Below, in pieces: positions 1-8,410 of a stretch of DNA of 36,485 bases (position 1 is its first letter; each line of letters starts with the position of its first letter). The DNA lies in contig CAZFDM010000075.1 of assembly GCA_964517975.1 (NCBI GenBank), positions 1-36,485 of the forward strand, given 5' to 3'. The stretch is from JBBIRM01 sp964517975 (lineage in GTDB: Bacteria; Desulfobacterota; BSN033; UBA1163). Position numbers and translations under genes: made by a program. A model generated the notes under the pieces. The model worked only from the letters and a program-made list of their open reading frames with translations, did no database searches and had not been told where the DNA came from.

Positions 1-327
1 AAGCGAAGGGAGGGAGGATTTCTCAGTGGGGGTGAGCAACAGATGCTTGCTATAGGAAGGGCGCTGATGGCACAGCCGAAATTGTTACTTCTGGATGAGC
101 CCCTGCTTGGGTTGAGCCCCCTCATGGAGGTGGTACTTGCTCGCTCCATTCGAGATATCAATATACAGACGGGGATTAGCATCCTTATCACAGAACAGTA
201 TGCTCGTCCTGTTTTACCGATTATTCATTATGGTTATATCCTTGAAAATGGTGGGGCGGTGTTGCAAGGAACTTCCCATGAATTGATGGAGAACCCCGAT
301 GTGAAATCGGCTTACTTCGGGTTGTAA
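1..327 (+). CDS. livF: Branched-chain amino acid ABC transporter ATP-binding protein LivF, C-terminal part (5' end outside window)
   Basis: The reading frame is open from base 1 and ends with TAA at 325-327, so the N-terminal half lies outside the window. Visible are the ABC signature LSGGEQQ (encoded near 22-42), followed by the Walker B segment LLLLDEPLLGLSP, and the H-loop region, here ILITEQYA, where LivF proteins typically have Q or H. The tail GTSHELMENPDVKSAYFGL is the usual LivF ending. LivF is one of the two cytoplasmic ATPases (with LivG) that power branched-chain amino acid uptake. The next gene is convergent and its stop codon begins at 328, so the two genes abut with no intergenic base. 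It may belong to another liv operon further left, or supply the missing partner for the minus-strand livG below. Confidence 0.93.
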   Translation, partial: KRREGGFLSGGEQQMLAIGRALMAQPKLLLLDEPLLGLSPLMEVVLARSIRDINIQTGISILITEQYARPVLPIIHYGYILENGGAVLQGTSHELMENPDVKSAYFGL

Positions 328-1989
328 CTATTTTTTCTCTTTTGTGATCTTTCTTCGTTCTTCTTCTCTTATTTCCCGCCTTAGAAGTTTACCGACCTTA
401 GATTTTGGAAGCATGTCACGGAATTCAATATATTGAGGGATTTTATAAGGAGCAAGCCTTTCTCGGCACCATTTGGTTAGTTCGGCCGCATCGACTCCAC
501 GGGCATCCTCTTTAAGGACCACCATGGCTTTGATCCTTTCCCCAACTTTTGGGTCGGGGACTCCTACCACACAGGCTCCAATCACCGTAGGATGGTCCTG
601 GAGCACGGCCTCGATCTCTGAGGCGGAGACCCGATAGGCTTTATACTTAATGATATCGGCAGACCGCTCCACATAGAAAATCTCGCCTTTCTCATTTTGG
701 CGGACAAAGTCCCCCATTCGATAAAAAATTTCACCATCCAATTCAACATAAGAACGGGCGGTCTCTTCCGGTTTATTCCAGTAACTCTTTATCGTATAGT
801 CAGTGGTAACAAGTAATTCTCCTATTTCACCCAAAGGGACTGGCTCTAAAGTATCTGGATCGACTACCTTACAACGCCTACTCTTAAGGGGCAATCCAAT
901 AGAACCGATTTCAGGCTCCCCATCCAATCGGGAATAGGTGACATGGCCTGCCTCTGTCGACCCGTAAACTTGATAGATGGGGATATTAAAAAGTTCTCTC
1001 CACCGTTTAAAGACTTCAATGGGAAGGACATCTCCTCCACAGTAACAAAATTTTAATGAACTCAAATCATATTTATCCAATCGGTCATTCTCAAGGATCA
1101 TTCGATAAAGGGCAGGGACTCCAAGGATCCATCTGACTCTATATTTTTGAATCGCCTGTAAAATTGCGTCCACCTGTGGGACAGGCATGATGATGCTCGT
1201 ATTTCCGTAGTTGAGGCCCACGGCTACGAAAAGTCCAAGGGCCATGATATGAAAAAGAGGATTGATGACAATATAAGTGTCGCTTCCTTCCCGAATATGG
1301 CCTCCCACTACATCCTCCATAATATCTTTCACATAAGAGGTCATTCCCACATGATTTCCAGGGACTCCCTTTGGAAAACCGGTTGTACCTCCAGTATAGA
1401 GAATATAGGAAAGGTCTTTCCATGGGTCGATCTCCACCTCTATTTTTTCTGGGGGAGTCTTGATAAGGTCTTGGAAGAAGTATACATTCTTATCTTGTTT
1501 GACAATGCCTCTCGGGATTTTGTCAAAAAGCAGTCCCACCATGCGCTTCCAGAAGGGAAGGAGGTCAACCAGATTTGTGACGATCACCCTTTTAAGGCAA
1601 GTCTTAGGAAATATCTCTTTGACATAACCAAAATTTGTATCGAGGCAGATGATCGTCTCAGCTCCGGAGTCATTAATCATGTATTCGATTTCGAAAGAGG
1701 TATAGATGGGGGCAACAGGAACCGCGACTGCACCAATCTTCTGAATGGCAAAGAAGGCGATGACCCATTGAACCGAGTTTGAAATATAGATGACTACCCT
1801 ATCGCCCTTTCGAACACCCAGTTGAATTAATGCTTGGGCAAATCGATGGATGAGATCACTTAGTGCTAAGTAAGAGAACTTCTCTCCCAAATAGATGATG
1901 GCAGGACGATCGGGATACTTTTCGCACATCTTTTCGAATTGGGTAAACGTCAGTTCGGGTTCCATTTTGTCATTTTTAGCTGTGTTCAT
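328..1989 (-). CDS. AMP-forming acyl-CoA synthetase / long-chain fatty acid-CoA ligase family
   Basis: This is an ANL-superfamily adenylating enzyme of about 553 residues, which activates a carboxylic acid to acyl-AMP and then acyl-CoA in the cytoplasm. The phosphate-binding loop YTGGTTGFPKG is at about residues 198-208. YGSTEAG, the YRMGDF hinge region and the C-terminal lysine context SKVGKLLRRE are all present, so the enzyme looks intact. An upstream TTG at 1998 is possible, but the ATG at 1989 is preferred; no strong ribosome site supports either. It is the last gene of the minus-strand block after livG, about 130 bases downstream. A job on the acid imported by this transporter, or on its catabolites, is reasonable, but the substrate cannot be read from sequence. 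Confidence 0.92.
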   Translation of the reverse strand: MNTAKNDKMEPELTFTQFEKMCEKYPDRPAIIYLGEKFSYLALSDLIHRFAQALIQLGVRKGDRVVIYISNSVQWVIAFFAIQKIGAVAVPVAPIYTSFEIEYMINDSGAETIICLDTNFGYVKEIFPKTCLKRVIVTNLVDLLPFWKRMVGLLFDKIPRGIVKQDKNVYFFQDLIKTPPEKIEVEIDPWKDLSYILYTGGTTGFPKGVPGNHVGMTSYVKDIMEDVVGGHIREGSDTYIVINPLFHIMALGLFVAVGLNYGNTSIIMPVPQVDAILQAIQKYRVRWILGVPALYRMILENDRLDKYDLSSLKFCYCGGDVLPIEVFKRWRELFNIPIYQVYGSTEAGHVTYSRLDGEPEIGSIGLPLKSRRCKVVDPDTLEPVPLGEIGELLVTTDYTIKSYWNKPEETARSYVELDGEIFYRMGDFVRQNEKGEIFYVERSADIIKYKAYRVSASEIEAVLQDHPTVIGACVVGVPDPKVGERIKAMVVLKEDARGVDAAELTKWCRERLAPYKIPQYIEFRDMLPKSKVGKLLRREIREEERRKITKEKK

Positions 1990-2030
1990 TGTTAACAATC
2001 TCGAATTTTCTAAGAAGACTTTATTATAAA

Positions 2031-2080
2031 GGAGGACTCGAGGATTTTAGGGTTCGAGGGTTCAGGTTCTTTGGGTTTAG
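2031..2080. repeat. Degenerate short G-rich repeats between acyl-CoA ligase and livG
   Basis: On the + strand the spacer has loosely repeated units of the kind AGGATTTTAGG, AGGGTTCGAGG and GGTTCAGG. They resemble the cleaner 11-bp tandem repeat AGGATTCAAGG (minus strand) at 11456-11488. Nothing coding is seen here. Confidence 0.4.
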
Positions 2081-2117
2081 GTAAGAAACGGACTTGACCC
2101 CTTGGCCCATTTTTCTA

Positions 2118-2906
2118 TCACGCTTCAAAGGTGTAATCCAACAACTTTTCCGATCCAAGGTAAGCCTCCTTTACCTTTTCATCCTCCATTACTTCTTCGG
2201 GTGTCCCTTCGGTCAATTTTTCTCCAAAGTTCATGACCATTACCCGATTGGCAACCCGAAAGAGTTCCCTTAGTCGATGCTCAATCATTATCAGGGTAAT
2301 ACCATCCATCTGTAATTTTTCGATAAGTGGGACCATACTGGCAATTTCGCTCATGCTTAGTCCTGAGAAGACTTCGTCGCAGAGAATGATATCTGGCCGA
2401 AGGGCAAGACATCGGGCAAGTTCGAGACGTTTGAGGTATCCTGTGGGAAGACTCGACGCAAGTTTGTAAGGAACAAAGGAATCCCTTTCAAAACCAATCT
2501 CTTCAAGGATATCAATACTCACTGTATCCCTATCCCCCAGTTTTCCTCCTCCGCGCCATCCTCCTGTTCTTCTGGCCCTCGGAGAAAAGAGAGGGACGAT
2601 AAGGTTTTTATAGGCCGGGAGACTATAATAAGGCCTCATAATCTGGAAGGTTCGCGTAATACCAAGATCAGCAATCTTATGGGCTGATAAATGGCTAATG
2701 TCTTGACCCCGGTAAACTATTTTACCAGAATCCATTTTGATAAACCCTGTAATGCAATTAATCAGGGTTGTCTTACCTGAGCCATTGGGTCCAATGATTC
2801 CAAAGACCTCTCCCTTACGGACGTCAAAACTCACATTGAGGACTGCCTGAACTCCACCAAAGGATTTACAAACGTCAACAACCTGCAGAAGGATTTCTTC
2901 ACTCAT
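2118..2906 (-). CDS. livG: Branched-chain amino acid ABC transporter ATP-binding protein LivG, with unusual signature motif
   Basis: Cytoplasmic ATPase subunit, about 262 residues. Walker A GPNGSGKT is at 39-46, Walker B ends CDE at 176-178, and the H-loop is IEHRL at about 209-213. The signature, normally LSxGQ in LivG, reads LPTGYLKR (153-160), and the D-loop region is VFSGLS rather than PxAGLN. So it is a divergent LivG, though the catalytic residues remain. The start at 2906 is chosen because its ATG overlaps the TGA of livM (ATGA, 2903-2906), typical of translational coupling; a longer ATG at 2918 exists. Its C-terminus EAYLGSEKLLDYTFEA is longer than usual. No livF follows on this strand; the next gene is an acyl-CoA ligase. 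Confidence 0.92.
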   Translation of the reverse strand: MSEEILLQVVDVCKSFGGVQAVLNVSFDVRKGEVFGIIGPNGSGKTTLINCITGFIKMDSGKIVYRGQDISHLSAHKIADLGITRTFQIMRPYYSLPAYKNLIVPLFSPRARRTGGWRGGGKLGDRDTVSIDILEEIGFERDSFVPYKLASSLPTGYLKRLELARCLALRPDIILCDEVFSGLSMSEIASMVPLIEKLQMDGITLIMIEHRLRELFRVANRVMVMNFGEKLTEGTPEEVMEDEKVKEAYLGSEKLLDYTFEA

Positions 2907-3922
2907 ACTTTTACCCATCTCTCAAATTGATGGTACTTTCGCTGAGCATAGACCATGAACCCTTCGCTTCGGAACATGATGAACATCATCAAGATCAAGG
3001 AGTAAAAGACTATCCTTAATGTGCCAAACTCCCTTAGCCATTCCGAAATGGGGACAAGGAAAAAACAGCCCAGTAGAGGACCGACCAACGTTCCACCCCC
3101 TCCAATCACGGTAGCAGCAATGGGAATGACTGAAAAGTCAAGAGCGAATTGGGATATTCCTGACCACATATAGATGTGAGAGAGGTAAGCCCCCCCAAGA
3201 GAACCAAGTCCAGAGGCAATAAAGACAGCCAAGGCCTTGTAGAAGGTGATGCTTATTCCAGAGGCCCTTACGGCCTGATCGTTATCCTTAACACCCCGAA
3301 AGACTAATCCTATATCTTCGTTTACAAATCGCCTCAACCCAAATAAGACAAAGATCAAAATAAAAATGATTAAATATTGCTCAACCCATCTGTTAGGAAA
3401 ACCAGCCACCCCAAGTATGCCGTCTGTTCCCCCAAGAATATTCAAAGCTTCAATGATTCTCATGAGGGCAAGTGGGTACATCAGGGTCACGATGGCAAAA
3501 TAGACTCCTCGAAGGGGAAGGGCAGGAAGGAGAAGAAGGGTACAAATAAGAGCTCCAACCACTGTTGCTAAGGGGATAGTTAGAACTATTGGCAATCCAA
3601 AAGATTTATTAAGTATGGCAGCCGTATATCCACCTACTCCAATAAAAAAGGCTCCTCCTAAAGAGACCAGCCCTACAAAATGGGCTAAGAAGTCAAATCC
3701 AAGGGCAAGCAAGGAATAGATGCAGGCAATCGAGATCACCCTTTTCCAATATAACGAGGGCATGAGAATCGGCAAAAGAAGGATACCAATAATTAGAACC
3801 AGCCTTGGAAAAACAAGATAGGTCACTTCCTCCAGAGAAGAGATAGCATAGATCCCTTCCGTTCGAACCTTAATCCCTCGATCCACCCTCTCTTTTCGTC
3901 TTTCCTGAATTGTGAGATCCAT
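2903..3922 (-). CDS. livM: Branched-chain amino acid ABC transporter permease LivM
   Basis: Inner-membrane permease of 339 residues with about eight to ten hydrophobic segments. A soluble N-terminus of about 30 residues comes first, then LVFPRLVLIIGILLLP and later helices. The family hallmark around GLRRFVNEDIGLVFRGVKDND (EAA-like loop contacting the ATPase) and the late VIGGGGTLVGPLLG segment identify it as LivM rather than LivH. It lies between livH and livG, overlapping livG by 4 bases. The start ATG at 3922 has only a weak upstream purine stretch. With LivH it should form the transmembrane channel for the substrate delivered by the neighbouring binding proteins. Confidence 0.93.
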   Translation of the reverse strand: MDLTIQERRKERVDRGIKVRTEGIYAISSLEEVTYLVFPRLVLIIGILLLPILMPSLYWKRVISIACIYSLLALGFDFLAHFVGLVSLGGAFFIGVGGYTAAILNKSFGLPIVLTIPLATVVGALICTLLLLPALPLRGVYFAIVTLMYPLALMRIIEALNILGGTDGILGVAGFPNRWVEQYLIIFILIFVLFGLRRFVNEDIGLVFRGVKDNDQAVRASGISITFYKALAVFIASGLGSLGGAYLSHIYMWSGISQFALDFSVIPIAATVIGGGGTLVGPLLGCFFLVPISEWLREFGTLRIVFYSLILMMFIMFRSEGFMVYAQRKYHQFERWVKV

Positions 3923-4008
3923 TTCTTAACTCTTAATGTTCAATAACCCTTTAGCAATTTTCATTGTCTTGCCAATTGGTCATTGAATATTTTGAATCGG
4001 TCTTTTTA

Positions 4009-4875
4009 TTAGACCCTTTCCTCCAATTCCTTCTGTTTTCCAAAAAGTCCTGAAGGTCGAACAATAAGGGTAATAATAATAGCCAATAGGGCGACCACCA
4101 TGTGGAAATGGGATTGAATGTATTGGACCGTTAGGATTTGGATAAATCCAATCATGAATGCTGCAAGTATAGCACCCACCCAGCTTCCCAACCCTCCCAC
4201 TATACAGACAGCGATAGAAAGGATGAGGACATTGTAGCCAGCCTCCACCACGATATTCCCTAAAGGAAGCAGGACGATGGCCGAAAGCCCCGCAAGGATG
4301 GAGCCCATAGCCATGGCAATGATGGCCATCCAATCAGAGTCTATTCCTAACATCATAGCGGCATGCTCATCCTGCGCCATTCCTCTTAATGCTAAACCTG
4401 TCTTGTTGAAATGGGTAAAGAGCCACATAAAGGAGACCACCAGAACTCCTATAGCAATAACAATGATCCGTTGAAAATCGACTGGAACGTCTCCAATATG
4501 GATGCTTCCCTCAATGAAGACAGGAAGCGTATAGGTCATTCCCTTAAATCCCCTCCATCTAAGGAATTCAAGGATAGCCAATCCCAGGGCATAGGTAGCG
4601 ATGATCTCAGAGGTAGCCATTCCCCTTACTCGAATGAGAACAAATCGATAGATGCCTGCACCGATTAATCCCATCAGAATCAGGGCCAAGAAAATAGAGA
4701 CAACATAGTTGAGGTGAAGTTTATGAACAAACCACCAGACCCCAAAGCCTGTAATGACATAGAGGGCACCATGAGCAAAATTGGGAAGTCGGCTGATGCC
4801 GTAGACCAAGGTGAAGCCAATGGCCATTAAGGCAAGGGAAAAGCTGTTGATGATGCCGTAAATAAGAAGGCCCAT
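4009..4875 (-). CDS. livH: Branched-chain amino acid ABC transporter permease LivH
   Basis: Inner-membrane permease of 288 residues, the usual LivH length. It opens with GIINSFSLALMAIGFTLVYG, a typical first helix. The loop GLALRGMAQDEHAAMMLGID is the conserved coupling helix that contacts the ATPases, and GGLGSWVGAILAAFMIG matches the late GGxGSxxGA motif of the family. It follows the binding-protein gene after 98 bases that contain a strong inverted repeat, and precedes livM by 86 bases. Permease partner of LivM. Confidence 0.94.
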   Translation of the reverse strand: MGLLIYGIINSFSLALMAIGFTLVYGISRLPNFAHGALYVITGFGVWWFVHKLHLNYVVSIFLALILMGLIGAGIYRFVLIRVRGMATSEIIATYALGLAILEFLRWRGFKGMTYTLPVFIEGSIHIGDVPVDFQRIIVIAIGVLVVSFMWLFTHFNKTGLALRGMAQDEHAAMMLGIDSDWMAIIAMAMGSILAGLSAIVLLPLGNIVVEAGYNVLILSIAVCIVGGLGSWVGAILAAFMIGFIQILTVQYIQSHFHMVVALLAIIITLIVRPSGLFGKQKELEERV

Positions 4876-4890
4876 AATCCATCACAAACA

Positions 4891-4958
4891 CGCATAGCGC
4901 TAAGGGCATAAGGCATAGAGTGATGGCATTAGAACGATTTCTCCCTTTGCGCTATGCG
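4891..4958. repeat. 16-bp inverted repeat between the binding-protein gene and livH
   Basis: CGCATAGCGCTAAGGG (4891-4906) is the reverse complement, with one mismatch, of CCCTTTGCGCTATGCG (4943-4958), separated by 36 bases. The transcript would fold into a long stem just after the stop codon of the solute-binding protein gene. A REP-like or mRNA-stabilising hairpin is plausible. No U-tract follows on the minus strand, so a simple terminator is less likely. Confidence 0.7.
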
Positions 4959-4973
4959 CTCTACCCTAAGCCT

Positions 4974-6260
4974 CTATTTTTTCATCCAGGGAGGAAGTTT
5001 AATTTCACCCATTGCAATTTTGGGTGGAAAAACCACGATCCTTTTTCCTGCTTGCCATTGGAAAATGGTACCTACTGCACCCTCATTTGGATCTATACTG
5101 GGGATAATCTGATGGTTCTTAGGATTAAACCGAATTCTTCCATACACTCCCATCAGATCTGTCTTCTCGAGGGCATCAACAATGGCATCTGAATCAAGTT
5201 TTCCAGCCCGTTCAATCGCATCTTTTAGAACATAAACAGCCATGTAACTTGAAGAGGTACCATAACCTTCAGGTTCTAATCCATACTTTTTCTGATAAGC
5301 CTCTACAAACTTCATCGTCCATGGAGTTGCCTTGGAAGGTGCGTTGCCAGCATTAACGACACTGGCCAAACAATATTCTCCTTTTCCTTCAGTCGCCTTC
5401 CAGAATCCAGGTTGCTCAGCAGCCGAAATGATTGTACCAAAGGGAAGAGCGGGGACTTTCATGTCATACCACTGTTTTAGAAGAATAGCCGTTTCTGGCA
5501 TGTCCATCCAGATGAGAATGACTTGCGCCTTTCCATCCCTCGCTTTTAACAGTCCCACAGAATAATCGGTTGTTCCAGTGGGATATACTTCCTTGCCGAC
5601 AATCTCCCAACCCTTTTCTCCTGCAATTTTAGCGACAATGTCTCCCCCTGCCCGTGCATGAGCAACATCCTGAACCATAATGAAAAGTTTATTGAGACCA
5701 AATTTGGCTTTAATATCCATTAATGCAGGGATAAATTCGCCGGTCACCATCCAGCCTACCTCTCCCGAGATTCGAAAGCAATATTTAAATTTATCATATT
5801 CCGCCTCGACCCGTTTGTGATAGGCGGGGGTCAAGACACCGGTCGTCAGGATTGAGACCTTCTTATATTTGGAGAGCAAATCCATTGCAGCAAGTGCTGC
5901 TTCAGAACGAACAGGCCCCCCAACGATGAAATCAGCATTCTTTTCCAAAATGAGTTTTTCCACCACCAGAAGAGCATCGCTGACTGGAACCCCTGGTTCA
6001 AGGTCTCGTGTATCGATCACTTCTACTTTGAAAGGCCTCTTTTCCTTGCCAACTGTTACTCCACCTTTTGCATTAATCTCCTCCACAGCCAATTTGATCG
6101 CTCTTTCAGCATCCCAGCCATAAAGGAAAGCAGTAGCCAAGGGAGACCCAATGACAATCGGCTTTCCTTGGGCATTGGCCTTAGCCATAAAGGATTGGAT
6201 AGTTAAAATCGAGATAAAAAAGAAAACTCCTATAACTCCTATTAACCATTTCTTTTTCAT
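4974..6260 (-). CDS. Branched-chain amino acid type ABC transporter substrate-binding protein
   Basis: Periplasmic binding protein of 428 residues, type I fold (Peripla_BP_6, LivJ-like). An N-terminal signal peptide (KKKWLIGVIGVFFFISILTI, cleaved after about residue 31, ANAQG) precedes the first domain beginning PIVIGSPLATAFLYGWDAER. Other family marks are AIKLAVEEINAKGG and the ISGEVGWMVTGEFIPAL hinge area. The ATG at 6260 has a perfect AGGAGGG ribosome site 7 bases upstream. It has its own candidate promoter (6325-6353). Being the first gene before livH-livM-livG, it should deliver the substrate to that permease. Its ligand cannot be told from sequence; family members bind branched-chain or other amino acids, or aromatic and organic acids. 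Confidence 0.92.
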   Translation of the reverse strand: MKKKWLIGVIGVFFFISILTIQSFMAKANAQGKPIVIGSPLATAFLYGWDAERAIKLAVEEINAKGGVTVGKEKRPFKVEVIDTRDLEPGVPVSDALLVVEKLILEKNADFIVGGPVRSEAALAAMDLLSKYKKVSILTTGVLTPAYHKRVEAEYDKFKYCFRISGEVGWMVTGEFIPALMDIKAKFGLNKLFIMVQDVAHARAGGDIVAKIAGEKGWEIVGKEVYPTGTTDYSVGLLKARDGKAQVILIWMDMPETAILLKQWYDMKVPALPFGTIISAAEQPGFWKATEGKGEYCLASVVNAGNAPSKATPWTMKFVEAYQKKYGLEPEGYGTSSSYMAVYVLKDAIERAGKLDSDAIVDALEKTDLMGVYGRIRFNPKNHQIIPSIDPNEGAVGTIFQWQAGKRIVVFPPKIAMGEIKLPPWMKK

Positions 6261-6324
6261 ATGAATCCCTCCTTGTGCAATAGATTTTTGAGTTTTTAAC
6301 CTCCCCCCAATTAAACCATAACCT

Positions 6325-6353
6325 ACTCTACTGAAAATAAAAAATTATGTCAA
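6325..6353 (-). promoter_or_regulatory. Candidate sigma70 promoter for the binding-protein/livHMG genes
   Basis: On the minus strand TTGACA (6348-6353) is followed after exactly 17 bases by TAGAGT (6325-6330), a 6/6 -35 and a 4/6 -10. It lies about 65 bases upstream of the start codon at 6260. This would let the transporter genes be expressed apart from the upstream oxidoreductase block. Confidence 0.55.
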
Positions 6354-6440
6354 GATTGGGATAAGAGAGCTCTGAAAAAGTGAAAAAAACCCTTTTCCCT
6401 GGAGTGGGCGGAAAGATACCATAATAAATTATAGGATAAG

Positions 6441-6491
6441 GGCTTGTCCCTTACCTAAAAGGAGTAACCTCCCCTCTCCCCTTGGGGAGAG
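6441..6491. repeat. Intergenic repeat and palindrome in the 295-bp gap
   Basis: GGCTTGTCCCTTACCTAAA (6441-6459) recurs with one change at 17835-17853. Just after it CTCTCCCC (6474-6481) and GGGGAGAG (6484-6491) form a tight palindrome followed by a G-rich tract. This looks like a small interspersed, non-coding repeat. On the minus strand it sits directly after the stop of the upstream binding-protein gene and could act as a terminator or processing hairpin. Confidence 0.55.
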
Positions 6492-6555
6492 AGAAAGGGT
6501 GGGGGAAAAGCTATTTTCAAGGTAACAATAACACAAGACAGGTAGAGATTTCTTT

Positions 6556-7734
6556 CTACCTTCCTGAGGAGATAAAGCCCGTATGCCTGACCAGTTTCCC
6601 TTCTTTAACAATGAAGATCCTTGACTCAACGCTGGGACGGTGGTCGGTTGCTGTAACAGTGAGCGGAGGGAGGAGTCCTCCAATGACAAAATTTCTAAAG
6701 GTTTCAAAGGCCATCTTTACTCTTTCTCTGGAGTAGCCCTGTTCAGGAAGAGATCGTTTTAAGGCTTCTGCAATTACCTGGAGGTTAGCCCAGCCTTCTA
6801 CATAGGAAAGAGTGTGGGAATCATAAGGGTGCCACCTCTGATGGGCTTCCAGCAGGGGGGGCATCCCAGGGATATCTTCACCAAATGGAGAGATCGGTTG
6901 GACTCCAAAGACCCCCTCGAAGGGGGTAAGATTCTCATCAAATGCCCTCAAACTGCAGATCCACTTCGTTTTAAGACTCATCCCCTTAACTTCTTCTAAT
7001 AGGATGGAGGCCTCTTTGGAGGATAGGCTCAGATAGACAAAATCAGGGTTATATTGAGCCATTGCCAAAAGGGGCAAAAGAGATTCTTTTTTCTTTTGTT
7101 CATCTGACGTTGATGGAAGAGAGACCCAGACATCCTCCCCAATCTCAAGGCCAAGGGAGCGAGCATAACTTTTTACCTCATTCAAAAAATGTTTACCCGT
7201 ATGATCTGGTGAACCCAGGAAGACCACCTTAGGTCTTCTGACTTTTATCCCAGATCTTTCTGATATGAACTTCATTGCAATTTTCGATAGGTCAAGGGGA
7301 GTTGGGATTACTGAAAAGAGATAGGGATATTTTCCTGGGTTGGCCAATTGCGAGGAGAAGGAATTGACCACCATGGGGATTCTGTTAAATTGATGATGGG
7401 GAAGTAGTGAGATTGCAGTTTCAGGGGAAAAGACATAGAGAATAAGAATGCGATCAGCCTCGTTTAATTTTCGATAGGCCGCCATGATTTCTGAAGGCTG
7501 ATGGGTGTCTTCGACAAGAATGATTTCCAAATTTTTCCCAAAGAGCCCCCCTTTTTGATTGAGCCATCTCCCAGCATCCCAGAAACCTTTCGCAAACTCT
7601 TTACCCGAATCACCCCATCGACCGGTGAAAGGAATAAGGGCTCCTACCTTCAATGGAGGCTCACCGAAAACAAGGTTTGAATTTATCGCTAAGAATAGGA
7701 GAAGAAAAATAAGGACTAACGATAGTTTTTTCAT
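6556..7734 (-). CDS. Second periplasmic ligand-binding protein (Peripla_BP_6-like)
   Basis: 392-residue exported protein. The signal peptide is KKLSLVLIFLLLFLAINSNLVFG, then PPLKVGALIPFTGRWGDSGKEF, the classic opening of the receptor family ligand-binding fold. The segments GKNLEIILVEDTHQPSEIMAAYRKL and RVKMAFETFRNFVIGGLLPPLTV fit the same family. The ATG at 7734 follows a GAGGGGG ribosome site. It is 34 bases downstream of the XRE-cupin gene and is probably cotranscribed with it. It is strongly diverged from the binding protein downstream, so it may present a different ligand to the same permease or act as a periplasmic sensor. Confidence 0.85.
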   Translation of the reverse strand: MKKLSLVLIFLLLFLAINSNLVFGEPPLKVGALIPFTGRWGDSGKEFAKGFWDAGRWLNQKGGLFGKNLEIILVEDTHQPSEIMAAYRKLNEADRILILYVFSPETAISLLPHHQFNRIPMVVNSFSSQLANPGKYPYLFSVIPTPLDLSKIAMKFISERSGIKVRRPKVVFLGSPDHTGKHFLNEVKSYARSLGLEIGEDVWVSLPSTSDEQKKKESLLPLLAMAQYNPDFVYLSLSSKEASILLEEVKGMSLKTKWICSLRAFDENLTPFEGVFGVQPISPFGEDIPGMPPLLEAHQRWHPYDSHTLSYVEGWANLQVIAEALKRSLPEQGYSRERVKMAFETFRNFVIGGLLPPLTVTATDHRPSVESRIFIVKEGKLVRHTGFISSGR

Positions 7735-7768
7735 GCTAACCCCCTCTTAACTTAAGAGGGAAAAGAAG

Positions 7769-8365
7769 TTACGGAATCGATGTATAAAGTACAGCCAAGA
7801 TTTTTGTAATCTTGTCCTTGTGGCACTGGACTCGATGGGGAATGGTTGAGTCATAATAAATCGAATCTCCTGGATAAAGGACATCCGTATGGTTTCCTAA
7901 GATCACCTCCATCTCGCCTTCAAGAACAAAGATAAATTCTTCACCTTCGTGGACAGAAGTCTTAGTAGTGGGAACCGTAGCCGGTTCAAGGGTGACAATA
8001 AAGGGCTCCATATGCCGGTCCTTCTTTTCAAACCCCAGCGATTCATAGGAGTAGCCGTACTTGACTCCATCTTTTGAGGCAAATCGAGAGACCCTTTTCC
8101 TCTCATCTTTCCTAACAATAGTGAAGGGTTCGCCCTTCGTTTCGCCTAAAAGATCTCCCACTCTTACCTCAAAGGCCTTGGCCAGTTTGATGATCGTTCC
8201 AAGGGAAGGAGAGACAAGATGGTTCTCCATCTGCGAGAGGAGGGCTGTTGAGAAACCTGTCAACTCCGAAAGACCTTTAAGAGAGAGTCCTTTTTTCTCT
8301 CTTAATTCTTTAATTCTCTCACCGACTCGAACTTCTTCAAACTCTCTTTTTTCTTCTTCCATCAT
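7769..8365 (-). CDS. XRE-family transcriptional regulator with C-terminal cupin domain
   Basis: 198 residues. An N-terminal helix-turn-helix of the Cro/C1 type spans about residues 14-68 (IKELREKKGLSLKGLSELTG, then FSTALLSQMENHLVSPSLGT). A cupin_2 sensor domain occupies about residues 120-190 (VHEGEEFIFVLEGEMEVILG, GDSIYYDSTIPHRV). This architecture binds a small ligand in the cupin barrel and controls nearby amino-acid or fatty-acid genes. The ATG at 8365 follows AGGAG. It lies inside the minus-strand block between the oxidoreductase gamma subunit and a binding protein, so control of the 2-oxoacid oxidoreductase and transporter genes is likely. No operator was identified. Confidence 0.9.
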   Translation of the reverse strand: MMEEEKREFEEVRVGERIKELREKKGLSLKGLSELTGFSTALLSQMENHLVSPSLGTIIKLAKAFEVRVGDLLGETKGEPFTIVRKDERKRVSRFASKDGVKYGYSYESLGFEKKDRHMEPFIVTLEPATVPTTKTSVHEGEEFIFVLEGEMEVILGNHTDVLYPGDSIYYDSTIPHRVQCHKDKITKILAVLYTSIP

Positions 8366-8410
8366 GTTAAACTCCTACTTGGATATTTTGAAATGGGGTC
8401 AATGGATACA

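Noticed and set aside
1249..1782. 177-residue + strand ORF inside the acyl-CoA ligase gene
   Set aside because: Lies fully antisense within a clear ANL enzyme gene and shows no domain or ribosome site.
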